From: Protula sp. h YS-2021
Taxonomy: Eukaryota; Annelida; Polychaeta; Sabellida; Serpulidae
Assembly: GCA_949752745.1 (NCBI GenBank)
Contig: OX457030.1
Coordinates: 72,992,686 to 73,056,685 of the forward strand
DNA: 64,000 bases
Reading direction: 5' to 3'
The notes below the pieces were generated by a model that was given only the letters and a program-made list of their open reading frames with translations, made no database searches and had not been told where the DNA came from. Shown in pieces: positions 21,466-30,699 of this stretch (within the stretch, counting starts at the first letter, position 1; each line of letters opens with the position of its first letter). A program made the translations under genes and the position numbers.

Positions 21466-21569
21466 CGTTCCACGCGATCTCGATGGCGTGCGGCTGCTTG
21501 GGCGACGTCTGCTCGTCTGCCTGGATCAGCGCCTGCGCGCGCATCGCGTCCTGCTCCAGAGACTTTAAC
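21466..21569 (-). CDS. scrib: Scribble, exon 14
   Basis: A 104-bp exon. The acceptor TTGGTTTCAG is followed by G (completing Arg with exon 13), then LKSLEQDAMRAQALIQADEQ and onward to HAIEIAWN, with a donor after a single G (GTAGGT). The KSLEQDA-RAQ block is shared with the vertebrate SCRIB C-terminal region directly after the W-R-x-A-R motif, as here. The helix is charged and predicted coiled-coil. The entry phase fits exon 13 and the exit fits exon 15. Confidence 0.93.
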
Positions 21570-21940
21570 CTGAAACCAATCCGGAGACCCTCTTGTCAAC
21601 ACTCCACCTGGATCGCGAGAGAGCGATCTCGTCATAACGTTCGCCAAAATGTTCACCACCGCCAGAGGTGATTCCGAGGCTGAAGCCGACTTGCAAACAT
21701 GTGCTTATAGAATGAACTCCAAATGAAGGTCAGAGGTCAAACCATGTGGTCAAAAATGTGTACTGGTGTGTGTGAAATAAAAAAGGTAAACACTGAAAAA
21801 AATAGCTGGCAGAGAATAAGCGAGTCAATCAGAAGATTCGAACCCAAGGCAACAACACTCGCCATTCAGTGCAATTCTTTTCTGTACTGAATTACTAACA
21901 TACTTTCTTAAGTACCTGTCCCAATACTAGTACTAATAAT

Positions 21941-22809
21941 CAGGGCTGGTAAAAATTTCGAAATTTTTAAAAATTTCATGAAGTTTGAAATTTTTGAAAT
22001 ATTTCAGAAATATTGAAATTTTTGAAATCTTTCAAAGCACATTAGAAAAAAACACACATTTCAGGCTATGCGTAATATCTGTTTGTTTAATTTAACAAAT
22101 ACCACCGTCAAAAATGCATACACAGATAAAATGACTGAATCGCATACCCGTTGAACGCATAAATCGGTTGATTGAATAAAATTATGTATTTTTAACCGGA
22201 TAATTGCATACCGCTTTATCGTAAAACCGGATAAAGGCAAAGCTTTTTCTCGTTTAAATGGGAAACACCACTTAATGGTAGAATCAAGGGTGACTATTCA
22301 AACAGTGCTAAACTTGAAGCAAACTCGGGAGTGAGTTGCTCCCTGTTTGTTTAGCTAAGATATTGTCTGCTATATTTTTGACCTATTGTGTACATTTCCG
22401 ACCTCTTTACCCTGTGCCGTTAACAGTGAGCACCCTTTCAGCAGTTACTATAAAGCCTCCTGCCTCTCTTCCAACCCCTTAGAAAACACCCGCTCAGATA
22501 CCCGGAGTAGATGTGTCAATGGTGCTACAGGCCAGCAACTGCTAGCTTTGTTACTCAACAGTCATAGACTGCACAGGATTTCTGTGGCTGCACTGTTTAC
22601 TGGTAGAGTTATGCCAACGCAATGTGTTAACTGACAACTTAAAATGAATGTCCGTGGATAGGTATCCGTCAGTATTTGGTATTCTTGATGTCCAACTTAT
22701 TTCTTATTTAAAAATTTCAAAAATGTGAAATTTTTGAAATTTTTACAGTGAAATATTTCATGATGTATTTCAAGAAATATTTCATTCAAAATATTTCATA
22801 CTTGCCCTG
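21941..22809. mobile_element. hAT-type non-autonomous transposon, 869 bp
   Basis: The ends are CAGGGCTGG and CTTGCCCTG (inverse CAGGGCAAG). They are flanked by a perfect 8-bp target duplication CTAATAAT (21933-21940 and 22810-22817). AATTTC/GAAATTT-rich subterminal repeats lie at both ends. No transposase frame is seen. It sits in the intron between scrib exons 13 and 14, its right end only 27 bases from the exon 13 donor site. Confidence 0.9.
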
Positions 22810-22836
22810 CTAATAATAATAACAAATAACTGGCAC

Positions 22837-23025
22837 CTGGCTTTTCTCCACTGCGCGCGCTTTTCGGCATCCAGCGCGCGCTTCTCGGCAGACGACAGCT
22901 GCTCGTTCTCGCGTCCAGGCACCAGACTATCGTCGGCAGCACCACTGGTGGCGCTCTCCTGCGACAGGCGCTGCAGGCGCTTCTCCGCCTTGGCCGTGCG
23001 CACACTGCTAGGCACTTGCGGGCCA
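22837..23025 (-). CDS. scrib: Scribble, exon 13 (conserved VRTAKAE block)
   Basis: A 189-bp exon. The acceptor TTTCCTCGCAG is followed by one base completing Asn with exon 12, then GPQVPSSVRTAKAEKRLQRL. After a variable stretch comes LSSAEKRALDAEKRAQWRKA and a donor G-GTGCCA leaving two bases of an Arg codon. VRTAKAE...LEAEKRALWR is a recognisable conserved segment of the SCRIB C-terminal region. The variable middle (ATSGAADDSLVPGREN) differs from vertebrates. The block is helical and highly charged. Confidence 0.95.
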
Positions 23026-23504
23026 CTGCGAGGAAATAACGTGACAAGCTCTTACAAACATGCTTCGCGGATAAGCTACAAGGTTGTATTGCAGTCTCAT
23101 GACGAATAAACAATACTCCTGCTCTGTACTCGTACATGGGAACAATTCATTTTTTTCTGTAGTGTCAAGCAGACATCTTATAATGACTTAGAGACGAAAA
23201 AGTTACCGCTTTGGTCTACTAAGTACACTTGTTAATCCATCCCAGAGCCCCCCCCCCCAAAAACAAAACAAAAAAATAAATAAATAAATAAATAAAAAAA
23301 TAAATAAATAAAAAATAGATAAAAATAAATAATTAAAATGAAATATTGAGTTAATTTTAAGATTATTATCCAGCATACCACACTATTTCACGTGTCCCTG
23401 GGCTTATTACTCAAAACTAGTGCACCTTAATGTATTATGGAACCCCATTATTCACATTAGCATTCCATTTCCTCTCATCAACAAAGCTTACTATTAAAAG
23501 CAGA

Positions 23505-24140
23505 GTGTCCTTTTGCAACACTTGGGGCACTATTCAGTGTCTGTAACAAAGAAGAGTGTCTTTTGCGACACTTGGGGCACTATGCAGTGCCCGTCACAAA
23601 GAAGAGTGTCTTTTTGTAACACTTGGGGCACTATTCAGTGTCTGTAACAAAGAAGGAGTGTCCTTTTGCGACACTTGGGGCACTATTCAGTGTCCGTCAC
23701 AAAGAAGAGTGTCCTTTTGGGACACTTGGGGCACTATTCAGTGCCTGTCACAAAGAAGAGTGTCTTTTTGTAACACTTGGGGCACTATTCAGTGCCTGTC
23801 ACAAAGCAGAGTGTCCTTTTGCAACACTTTGGGCACTATTCAGTGACTGAAACAAAGAAGAGTGTCTTTTGCGACACTTGGGGCACTATGCAGTGCCTGT
23901 CACAAAGAAGAGTGTCTTTTTGTAACACTTGGGGCACTATTCAGTGTCTGTCACAAAGAAAAGTGTCCTTTTGCGACACTTCGGGCACTATTCAGTGTTC
24001 GTCACAAAGGAAAGTGTTCTTTTGCGACACTTGGGGTACTATTCAGTGTTCGTCACAAAGAACAGTGTCCTTTTGGGACGGACACTTGGGGCACTATTCA
24101 GTGTCCGTCACAAAGAAGTGTCCTTTTGCGACACTTGTGG
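23505..24140. repeat. Minisatellite, 51-bp unit
   Basis: About twelve copies of CACTATTCAGTGTCCGTCAC...TTTTGCGACACTTGGGG. It resumes at 24394-24495 and at about 25727-25800, being split by a SINE and a LINE. The 51-bp length keeps frames open and generates LGALFSV-like repeated ORFs. Confidence 0.93.
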
Positions 24141-24150
24141 CACTATTCAG

Positions 24151-24393
24151 CATTGTATTGTATTGTTCTTTAGATCCCTTTCAACTGCTATGGTCATATC
24201 GGGATCCCCCTGTCACATTATACTGAAATGGGGCATTCCAGCCCTCCTTCGAACCCTTACATGTGGAGTGCCTCACAGGGAAGCCAGGAGCAGTCCCAAT
24301 TTTTAAGTCTTAGGTATGACCCGACCGGGGTTTGAACCCACAATCCTCCAGTCTTGAGGCGGACACTCTAACCAGTAGGCCACTGAAGCTGGT
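24151..24393 (-). mobile_element. tRNA-derived SINE inserted in the 51-bp minisatellite
   Basis: On the minus strand it begins ACCAGCTTCAGTGGCCTACT, with an A-box-like TGGCCTACTGG and a B-box GGTTCAAACC (24329-24338). It ends in an ACAAT-type tail at 24151-24165. It is flanked by an exact 10-bp duplication CACTATTCAG (24141-24150 and 24394-24403) taken from the minisatellite unit. These are hallmarks of a Pol III SINE mobilised by a LINE. Confidence 0.9.
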
Positions 24394-24495
24394 CACTATT
24401 CAGTGTCCGTCACAAAGAAGTGTCCTTTTGCGACACTTGGGGCACTATTCAGTGTCCGTCACAAAGAAGAGTCTCCTTTTGCGACACTTGGGGCA
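24394..24495. repeat. 51-bp minisatellite, segment between SINE and LINE
   Basis: Two further units of the array, interrupted at GGCACTA by the LINE 3' end. Confidence 0.9.
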
Positions 24496-25727
24496 CTACT
24501 GTAAAGTTGTTATTATAAAGTGTTCTTTTACAGAGGAAACAACAATAATTGTTCTATGCGCTGTACAAATTTCGTTAAGACTAAAACACATATAAATAAA
24601 ATTTTATTAAGACAAAAAAAATATATCTAATTATAAAGGTTGACTAGTCATTAATATTGTAAGCTTTCTTGAATAAGGAAAATTTTAATTTAGATTTAAA
24701 AGCAGATAGAGTGTCTGTTTCTCTAATATGACGTGGTAGACTATTCCACAATCTAGGCGCTGATGCGCGGAACGCTCTTTTTCCTGCATATTAAAATTTA
24801 GTACGCGGAACAGTCAGCGTTTTCATGTCACTAGATCGGAGTGTGAGTGATGTCATGTTCCATATCAATAAAGCTTTTAAATAACTAGGCCCGGTGTCAT
24901 GTCGGCACTTGTAGGATAGCACGCAGAGTTTAAACTCGATGCGAAACTTGATTGGTAGCCAGTGTAATTCGACAAAAGCTTGTGTTGTCGAGTCTTGATA
25001 TCCAAGGTTGCATATTAGCCTGGTTGCCATGTTCTGGACTCGTTGTAGCTTATTGATTAGGTATTTCGGGATGCCATAATAAAAAGAGTTTGCATAGTCC
25101 TGTCGCGAGATAACAAATGCCTTTTTGGTAAGATGTTTCGTCATTTTCCTGAACATGTGAATATTTCTGTAACACACTCTTATAACACTATGTACTTGAG
25201 ATTTCATTTTGAGGTCACAGTCAATAAGGACGCCAAGATTTTTCACAGTCGTTTTCGTATTAATTTCAGTTTCACCAACTTTCAAAGAACTGAAGGCAAC
25301 TCTTTTTAATTGTTGTTGGGTACCGATCAGAATCACTTGTGTTTTTTCGCCATTTAACTTTATTTTATTAATCCATTTCGATATCTCAAATATGCAGGTT
25401 TCTATGGCTACTTTCGCTCGTATTTGGCTTTCTATGGAATTTGCATTCAAAAAGCATGATATATCCAAGCTCTCTAGTGTAGGACGTGTAGGCCCATGGT
25501 CCGAGACCACTGCCTTGTGGTGCACCCGTCAAGAGCTTGTGTGCCTTAGACATAAAGTTGCCAATTTTTACTCGTTGACTACGTTGCGACAAGTACGATT
25601 TGAACCACTCATTGCCAGTTTCTTGTATGCCATACAGTGTCGTGAGCCGTTCCAAGAGTATCTGGTCGTTTACCATGTTGAAGACCGCGCTAAGGTCCAG
25701 TAAAGTTAGTATTGAAACTTTGTCCAT
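24496..25727 (-). mobile_element. 5'-truncated CR1/L2-like LINE (non-LTR retrotransposon)
   Basis: Minus-strand frames show a reverse transcriptase from the middle of the palm: LLDLSAVFNMVNDQILLERL, then WFKSYLSQRSQRVKIGN and GAPQGSGLGPWAYTSYT. A second frame (24791-25525) has the LGVLID and LQRVQNMATRLI...LHWLPIKFRIEFK tail typical of CR1/L2/Jockey-clade elements. The frame is broken near 25390-25525, and the catalytic YADD region appears lost or altered. The 3' end reads toward 24496, with a GTACAGCGC-type 3' UTR. Minisatellite units continue on both sides with a probable 4-bp duplication ACTA. Confidence 0.88.
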
Positions 25728-25810
25728 ACTATTCAGTGTTCGTCACAAAGAAGGGTGTTCTTTTGCGACACTTGCGGCACTATTCGGGGTTCGTCACAGA
25801 CACTCTTCAG
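25728..25810. repeat. 51-bp minisatellite, right remnant
   Basis: Resumes as ACTATTCAGTGTTCGTCACA after the LINE 5' end and fades by about 25810. The following bases to 26140 hold nothing recognised. Confidence 0.88.
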
Positions 25811-26149
25811 ATGCGTGTCACACAAAGGCACTGTTCAACATTTTACGAAGACACTAATCTTAGGACACAGTTCAGAGACGCCAGTCTGACACCCTAATCT
25901 GAGGACACAGTTTTGAGACGTGAGTCTAGTGTTAGTCGAGTCACTAGTTTACATTTTTGCCGGAAGTACAATTAACGCTACAACTTATTGGTCTATGTAT
26001 TACAGAAGGCACTGGAAGTCTGAATAAGGAAAGCAAATGAAGAATCGACAAGTAAGCAATATGTACAACATGGAAGTCATAAAATGGAAGGAAATAGATG
26101 CTTTTAAGTACATCTGAAGATCGATGAAATAATGCGTCTACATTGTACC

Positions 26150-26830
26150 TGTCACGCAAACCTCCCATGTCTACAAGCCTTTTACGTCTACACGCCTGCA
26201 CACCTTCCATGTCTATGCACACTTTCTTCACACACACCCTTCACATCTACACACCTTCTATGTCTATATGTCTACACACCTGCGTCTACACGCCATCCAT
26301 GTCTACACACCCTCCGGATTTAAAGCGCTTCTGTGGTTGCTATTTACAAACGACACCGGAAGCGACGTCACAACACTTAACAGCGAGGTTTAATCATAAT
26401 TATTTTTGGAAGAGTTGATTCTGAGGTACGTGATAAGGCTGGCTACAACTACCTAAGGCAGCAGCAAAGCTACGGCGGTGGAACTCAGGTGACAAGGCAT
26501 CCACTCCCGTGACAAGGCATCCACTTACGTGACGAGGCATCCACTCCCGTGACGAGGCATCAACTCCCGCGACAAGGCACCCACTCACATGACCAAGCAC
26601 TCATGACAAGGCACTCACTCATATAAAAAAGAACTTACATGACAAGGCATCCACTCCCGTGACAAGGCACTCACTCATATGACCACGTACTCGCATGAAC
26701 AAGCATTCATATGACAAAGCATTCACTCATGTGACCAGGCACTCACACGATCAGACACTCACGTGACCAGGCATCCACTCATGTGACCAGGCACTCACGT
26801 GACAAAGGATTCTCTCACGTGACAAGACAA
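26150..26830. repeat. Two degenerate short-unit arrays
   Basis: At 26150-26310 are CTACACACCTTCCATGTC units of about 17-18 bp. At 26475-26830 are GTGACAAGGCATCCACTCAC units of about 19-20 bp, several carrying the E-box TCACGTGAC. The rest, to 27250, has no recognised gene. Confidence 0.85.
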
Positions 26831-27264
26831 ATTACTCTCATCACAGCTACATAGCAGTACGGACAAAGCATTCTTAATCATTTTTTTCTCGTTTTTTTTA
26901 CTTATGATTTTAAGGAATGCGTTTACATAGCTTCACAATAACACAACACAACAAAGCTTCCTGAGTTCCACCCATCTACCAACAACAGAGACAGAAATGT
27001 CAGGAGAAGACAGGAGGGAGAAGACGAAGGGTGGCGGGGGTTGAAGCATGCGGTTGTGACCTTTACCTTTTCCTGAGATAGCTGTCAACATCAAACCAAA
27101 CCTTGCTATACTGGGTATGAATGAATGTTATGCTGTTGCCCTCCACCCCCAAAACCCCGCCCTCTCTCTCCATCGGCCAATAATTATAGATTATGGATAC
27201 TGCCTATTGCCGCCAACACCCTCGCTCTTCTTTAGTTAGTTAAAAAAGTGCATAGCCATCAGAT

Positions 27265-27500
27265 GTTTTTCCATGTTTACAATTAGTGCTTTGCTTCGCT
27301 TATTATCAGTAATTTTCTACAATTTACCAGTAATTTTCCACGTTTGCTACCAGTAATTTTCCACGACTGTTATCGTAATTTTCCACTTTGTTTTCATTAA
27401 TTTTCCACGTTTGTTCTCAGCGATTTTCCACGTTTCTCATTTAGGATTTTCGCTGTTTGAATTCAGTGATTTGCCACGTTTGCTATGAAATGATTTTCAA
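27265..27500. repeat. Minisatellite, about 22-bp unit
   Basis: Roughly nine copies of CAGTAATTTTCCACGTTTGC and variants. Confidence 0.85.
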
Positions 27501-27654
27501 ATGTGCTCGCGTTTGGCATCAACAAGGAGAATGCACGAGACCTACTCTTCAAGCATAGACAGTCAAGTCACTTCGATCAACCAATCAAATCCCAACAAAT
27601 CTACACAAAAATGCATTCCTTAAGATTTTTGTCCCAGTTCTTGTTATTTTATTT

Positions 27655-27895
27655 TAGTTGCTATGATTCTGTTGCTATGGCTAAATGTGTGGTTGCTAGG
27701 ATACCGTGGCTATGATCTTAACGCTGCGTTACTATGGATTTAACGGTTCGTTGCTATGATATTGTTGCTGTGGTTTTATAGCATTAAGTTTCAGAATTTT
27801 TGTTGCTAAGGATTTGGCAGTGCGTTGCTATAGTTCCGAGGCTACACTGCTATCGCGCTTACTTGTCAAGGATCCCGTCATAGTCGTTGCCATGG
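27655..27895. repeat. Degenerate repeats of GTTGCTATGG (RFX-like half sites)
   Basis: About ten scattered GTTGCTATG, GTTGCTAGG and GTTGCCATGG units in the 3' intron flank of exon 12, overlapping its left end. The motif resembles the RFX half site; function is unknown. Confidence 0.55.
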
Positions 27896-27953
27896 AGATC
27901 AGCAGTGGGGTCGTCTGCCGCATCTCCCGCCCGCGCGCGTTCACTCTTCGCCT
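27863..27953 (-). CDS. scrib: Scribble, exon 12
   Basis: A 91-bp exon. The acceptor GTGTTACAG is followed by AG, completing Glu with exon 11, then AKSERARAGDAADDPTADLH and GNDYDGILD. The donor AA-GTAAGC leaves two bases. The phases match exons 11 and 13 exactly. The start continues the charged helix of exon 11 (LRIEE-E-AKSERARAG), as in vertebrate SCRIB where an EEE-R-K helix follows. The remainder is acidic and less conserved. It sits among GTTGCTATGG repeats. Confidence 0.8.
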
Positions 27954-28082
27954 CTGTAACACGTCACAGAACGTCACAACGTCATTTACTTAAGATATGC
28001 CGTAAACAAATCAAGTCTTATAAATGAGCGAAAATGTTTGAAGTAAAATAAAAAGAAAACATCAAACTGCAAATCTGTTATT

Positions 28083-28107
28083 GGATGATCATTATTATTA
28101 TTATTAC

Positions 28108-28177
<70 letters not shown>

Positions 28178-28178
28178 T
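28083..28178. repeat. (ATT)n microsatellite
   Basis: About 30 ATT triplets. They give poly-Tyr or poly-Asn frames that are not genes. Confidence 0.97.
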
Positions 28179-28264
28179 AAATAGCAACAATTTTGAAAGA
28201 TTAAAATGTTTGAAAACTGGAACCAAAATAAAAAAAACAAAAACAAAAAGAAGAAGAATCCAAC

Positions 28265-28321
28265 CTTCTTCTATCCGCAGCTGGGCCACTTCATGTTCTT
28301 GTAAGTACGAAAATTTCTTAT
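28265..28321 (-). CDS. scrib: Scribble, exon 11 (57-bp microexon)
   Basis: The acceptor TTGGTTTTGTCTCAG is followed by AT, completing Asp with the final G of exon 10, then KKFSYLQEHEVAQLRIEE and a donor G-GTTGGA. It is only 18 full codons long. Its content (aromatic-hydrophobic start, then D/HEVA-L-EEE helix) matches the conserved motif that follows the KFFE-E block in Scribble proteins. Both phases fit the neighbours, so the short exon is well supported. Confidence 0.87.
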
Positions 28322-28467
28322 CTGAGACAAAACCAACATCTTCATATCATTAACAGGAATATCTCTTCACCATCAATATTACGCCACTTAATATGCATCT
28401 ACTGTTACATTTATTTATTTATTTTGTTATTTGAGAAATAAGGCAATACTGTTCAAGCATTAGTCGC

Positions 28468-28635
28468 AGTAGATTTTGGGACGTAGACTAACGACAGTAA
28501 CTGGTACTCTATAAAATGCTATGATATGCAGCACCGGGAGTCTATTTCGTCGGAGATTTCGTGACTTAAGACTAACGACAGTAACTGGTACTCTATAAAA
28601 CGCTATGATGAGCGGCACCGTGGGTCTATTTCGGA
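28468..28635. repeat. Direct duplication, about 95 bp
   Basis: GACTAACGACAGTAACTGGT...CTATAAAA and the following bases occur twice. Confidence 0.85.
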
Positions 28636-29329
28636 GCAAGCTCCTTGGTCTATAGTGTCTTATTTCGCTCATGACCAACAATATTTTATTGCTTATATCT
28701 TATTTAAACAATTCTTCTTTCCTTTACACATTCTTATTTTAAAAAAAATTAACCGAGTGTTATTTCTTGATTGTTTGAAATAAACTTAATATCTAATTGT
28801 CCTGGACCTTTGTTATCTGCTGCAGGGTGCATGTTTTTCTTTTCTTTTTTTTTCTGTTTTTCTATTTTTTGGTCTAATCAGTCAGTCATCTGTGACGTTA
28901 CGTTTATTCCACTGATCTAATGACATCAAACAGTCCAATCAGAACGTTCGAGACAAAATTATATACCAAATATGATTGAACTGTATTTGATGTCATCAGG
29001 CCAATCGTACAGTCTTTTAAACTGAATTCATGACGTCACGAATTTTTCGTCCAGAGGAGGAGGTATGTATTTTATAGGTGGTTTCTAACCGTTTTTTGGT
29101 GGCCTAAAATGCAAGTAAGGGGAAACAGCCTGAAACTACGGCTCAGTTGGGAAATCAAGGTGGAGCAACAGCATGAGTTGTGTAATCAATTACTACAGTA
29201 ACAGTAAGGCTTGCTAACAGGCCAGTTAAAAATAATTCTGCAATAAGTTTCTTATTTGCATGAGAAGGAGAGCCAATGTTATGTCACTATGGCAACAGAG
29301 CTTTGTGCGGGTACGTTACTGCTCAACCC

Positions 29330-29825
29330 GTGTTATCGTTACGTCATACAACTGCGTCACAGCTACCTCATACAATCTAGCTCACAGCTACTGCTCAACC
29401 CGTGTAGCGCAACACGCAAAGTACTCGCGATCACGTGGTACGCTAACGCCACGTCAATTACGTCATACAATTACGTCACAGCTGCGTCATACAACTACGT
29501 CACAGCTACGTCAAACAACTACGCCACAGCTACGTCACACAACTACGTCACAGCTACGTCAAACAACTACGCCACAGCTACGTCAAACAACTACGCCACA
29601 GCTACCTCATACAACATAAGTCAGAGCTACATAATAGAACTACGTCACAGCTTCGTTGTGCAACTATCTACCTCAGTACGTCATACAAGTACGCCACAGC
29701 TATGTCACACAACTACGATACAGTTACGTCACAGGTACGTCATACAACTGCTTCCCAGTTACACCATACCATTACGTCACACAGTTATGTCACACGACTA
29801 CTCTCTACCACGTCACATCCTGTGG
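29330..29825. repeat. Minisatellite, about 24-bp unit, rich in TACGTCA
   Basis: About twenty copies of CATACAACTACGTCACAGCT. Most carry ACGTCA, a CRE half site. No gene is called; the Ser/Tyr/Asn-rich plus-strand ORFs follow the repeat. Confidence 0.92.
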
Positions 29826-29962
29826 CAGCACAATACTGATGCCAAGAACCACAGCTAGCAGCAACTCACCCCCCCCCCCCCCCCCGCAATCCAATTCTGC
29901 CTCAGTGAGACTGAAAGGCCGCGGCGTTATGAACCGGTTGCTTTCGGCATTTTCTCACTGAC

Positions 29963-30077
29963 CTTTTGGAGATTTCTCTAAGCTCTGCTCTTTTATTTCC
30001 TGCTCGAAAAATTTCTTTTTGTCACTGAAGGTCATTTGTGGTGTATCAACCGCCGCCATTTTGTTTTTACTCGGCGT
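29963..30077 (-). CDS. scrib: Scribble, exon 10 (KFFE block)
   Basis: A 115-bp exon starting in phase 0. The acceptor TTATTTTTTTCAG is followed by TPSKNKMAAVDTPQMTFSDK and KKFFEQEIKEQSLEKSPK. The donor G-GTCAGT leaves one base. The F-S-x-K/R-x-K-x-F-E-x-E motif corresponds to the conserved segment of the Scribble C-terminal region (SFRERQKYFE-type in vertebrates). The exit phase matches exon 11. The exon also contains AAAATGGCGGC at the DNA level, a YY1-like string that is here explained by coding. Confidence 0.95.
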
Positions 30078-30454
30078 CTGAAAAAAATAAACAAAACAAT
30101 AAAACAACAAATAAATCAAATGAAAACGATTCGTTTTGCACAGTGAAATCTGGTTGCCCCTAATGGAATTTTGGCTGAGAAACACAAAGCTTTCAGCAGA
30201 AAACGCTCAAGCAAAGAGCATCAAAAACTCGACTCTTTCGCAGTCTCTCTCGCAGCCTGTAACCGACGCAAAAAGAGAAGGAAAACCTCATGGAGAAGAG
30301 ACCCCTAAAACGTAATTATTTTCCTGGATAAATCTCTTTCTCAATCTGTCATTGAATAAATTTAGACAACATGGGGGAGGGGCTGGAGGGGGAGAGTGGG
30401 GGAGGGTTCAGAGTCGAGGCCTAAACTGCTGGGAAGCGAGCCCTGGGTGTAGAG

Positions 30455-30545
30455 GAGGTTATAACCACATTCATAGAGGAGGTTATAACCACATTCATAG
30501 AGGAGGTTATAACCACATTCATAGAGGAAGTTATCACCACATTCT
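30455..30545. repeat. Minisatellite, 24-bp unit, four copies
   Basis: GAGGAGGTTATAACCACATT repeated four times with few changes. Confidence 0.95.
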
Positions 30546-30699
30546 AGTTCCACAGTCGCAATTCTATAAAGCTCTGCAAACACTGTAAACACCTGAAAGC
30601 CAACAAAACAGCCAATACTCAGGGCAGACACCCCACCCCCCAACCACCCCTCCCCCACCCCACACACTACTTTGCCCCTAGTCACCTGAATTCAAACCT

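Noticed and set aside
23556..24306. Repeated plus-strand ORFs with LGALFSV motifs
   Set aside because: Products of the 51-bp minisatellite.
24791..25727. Possible host gene on the minus strand
   Set aside because: Motifs are those of a LINE reverse transcriptase and the segment is bounded by split minisatellite units.
28081..28246. Poly-Tyr and poly-Asn ORFs
   Set aside because: (ATT)n microsatellite.
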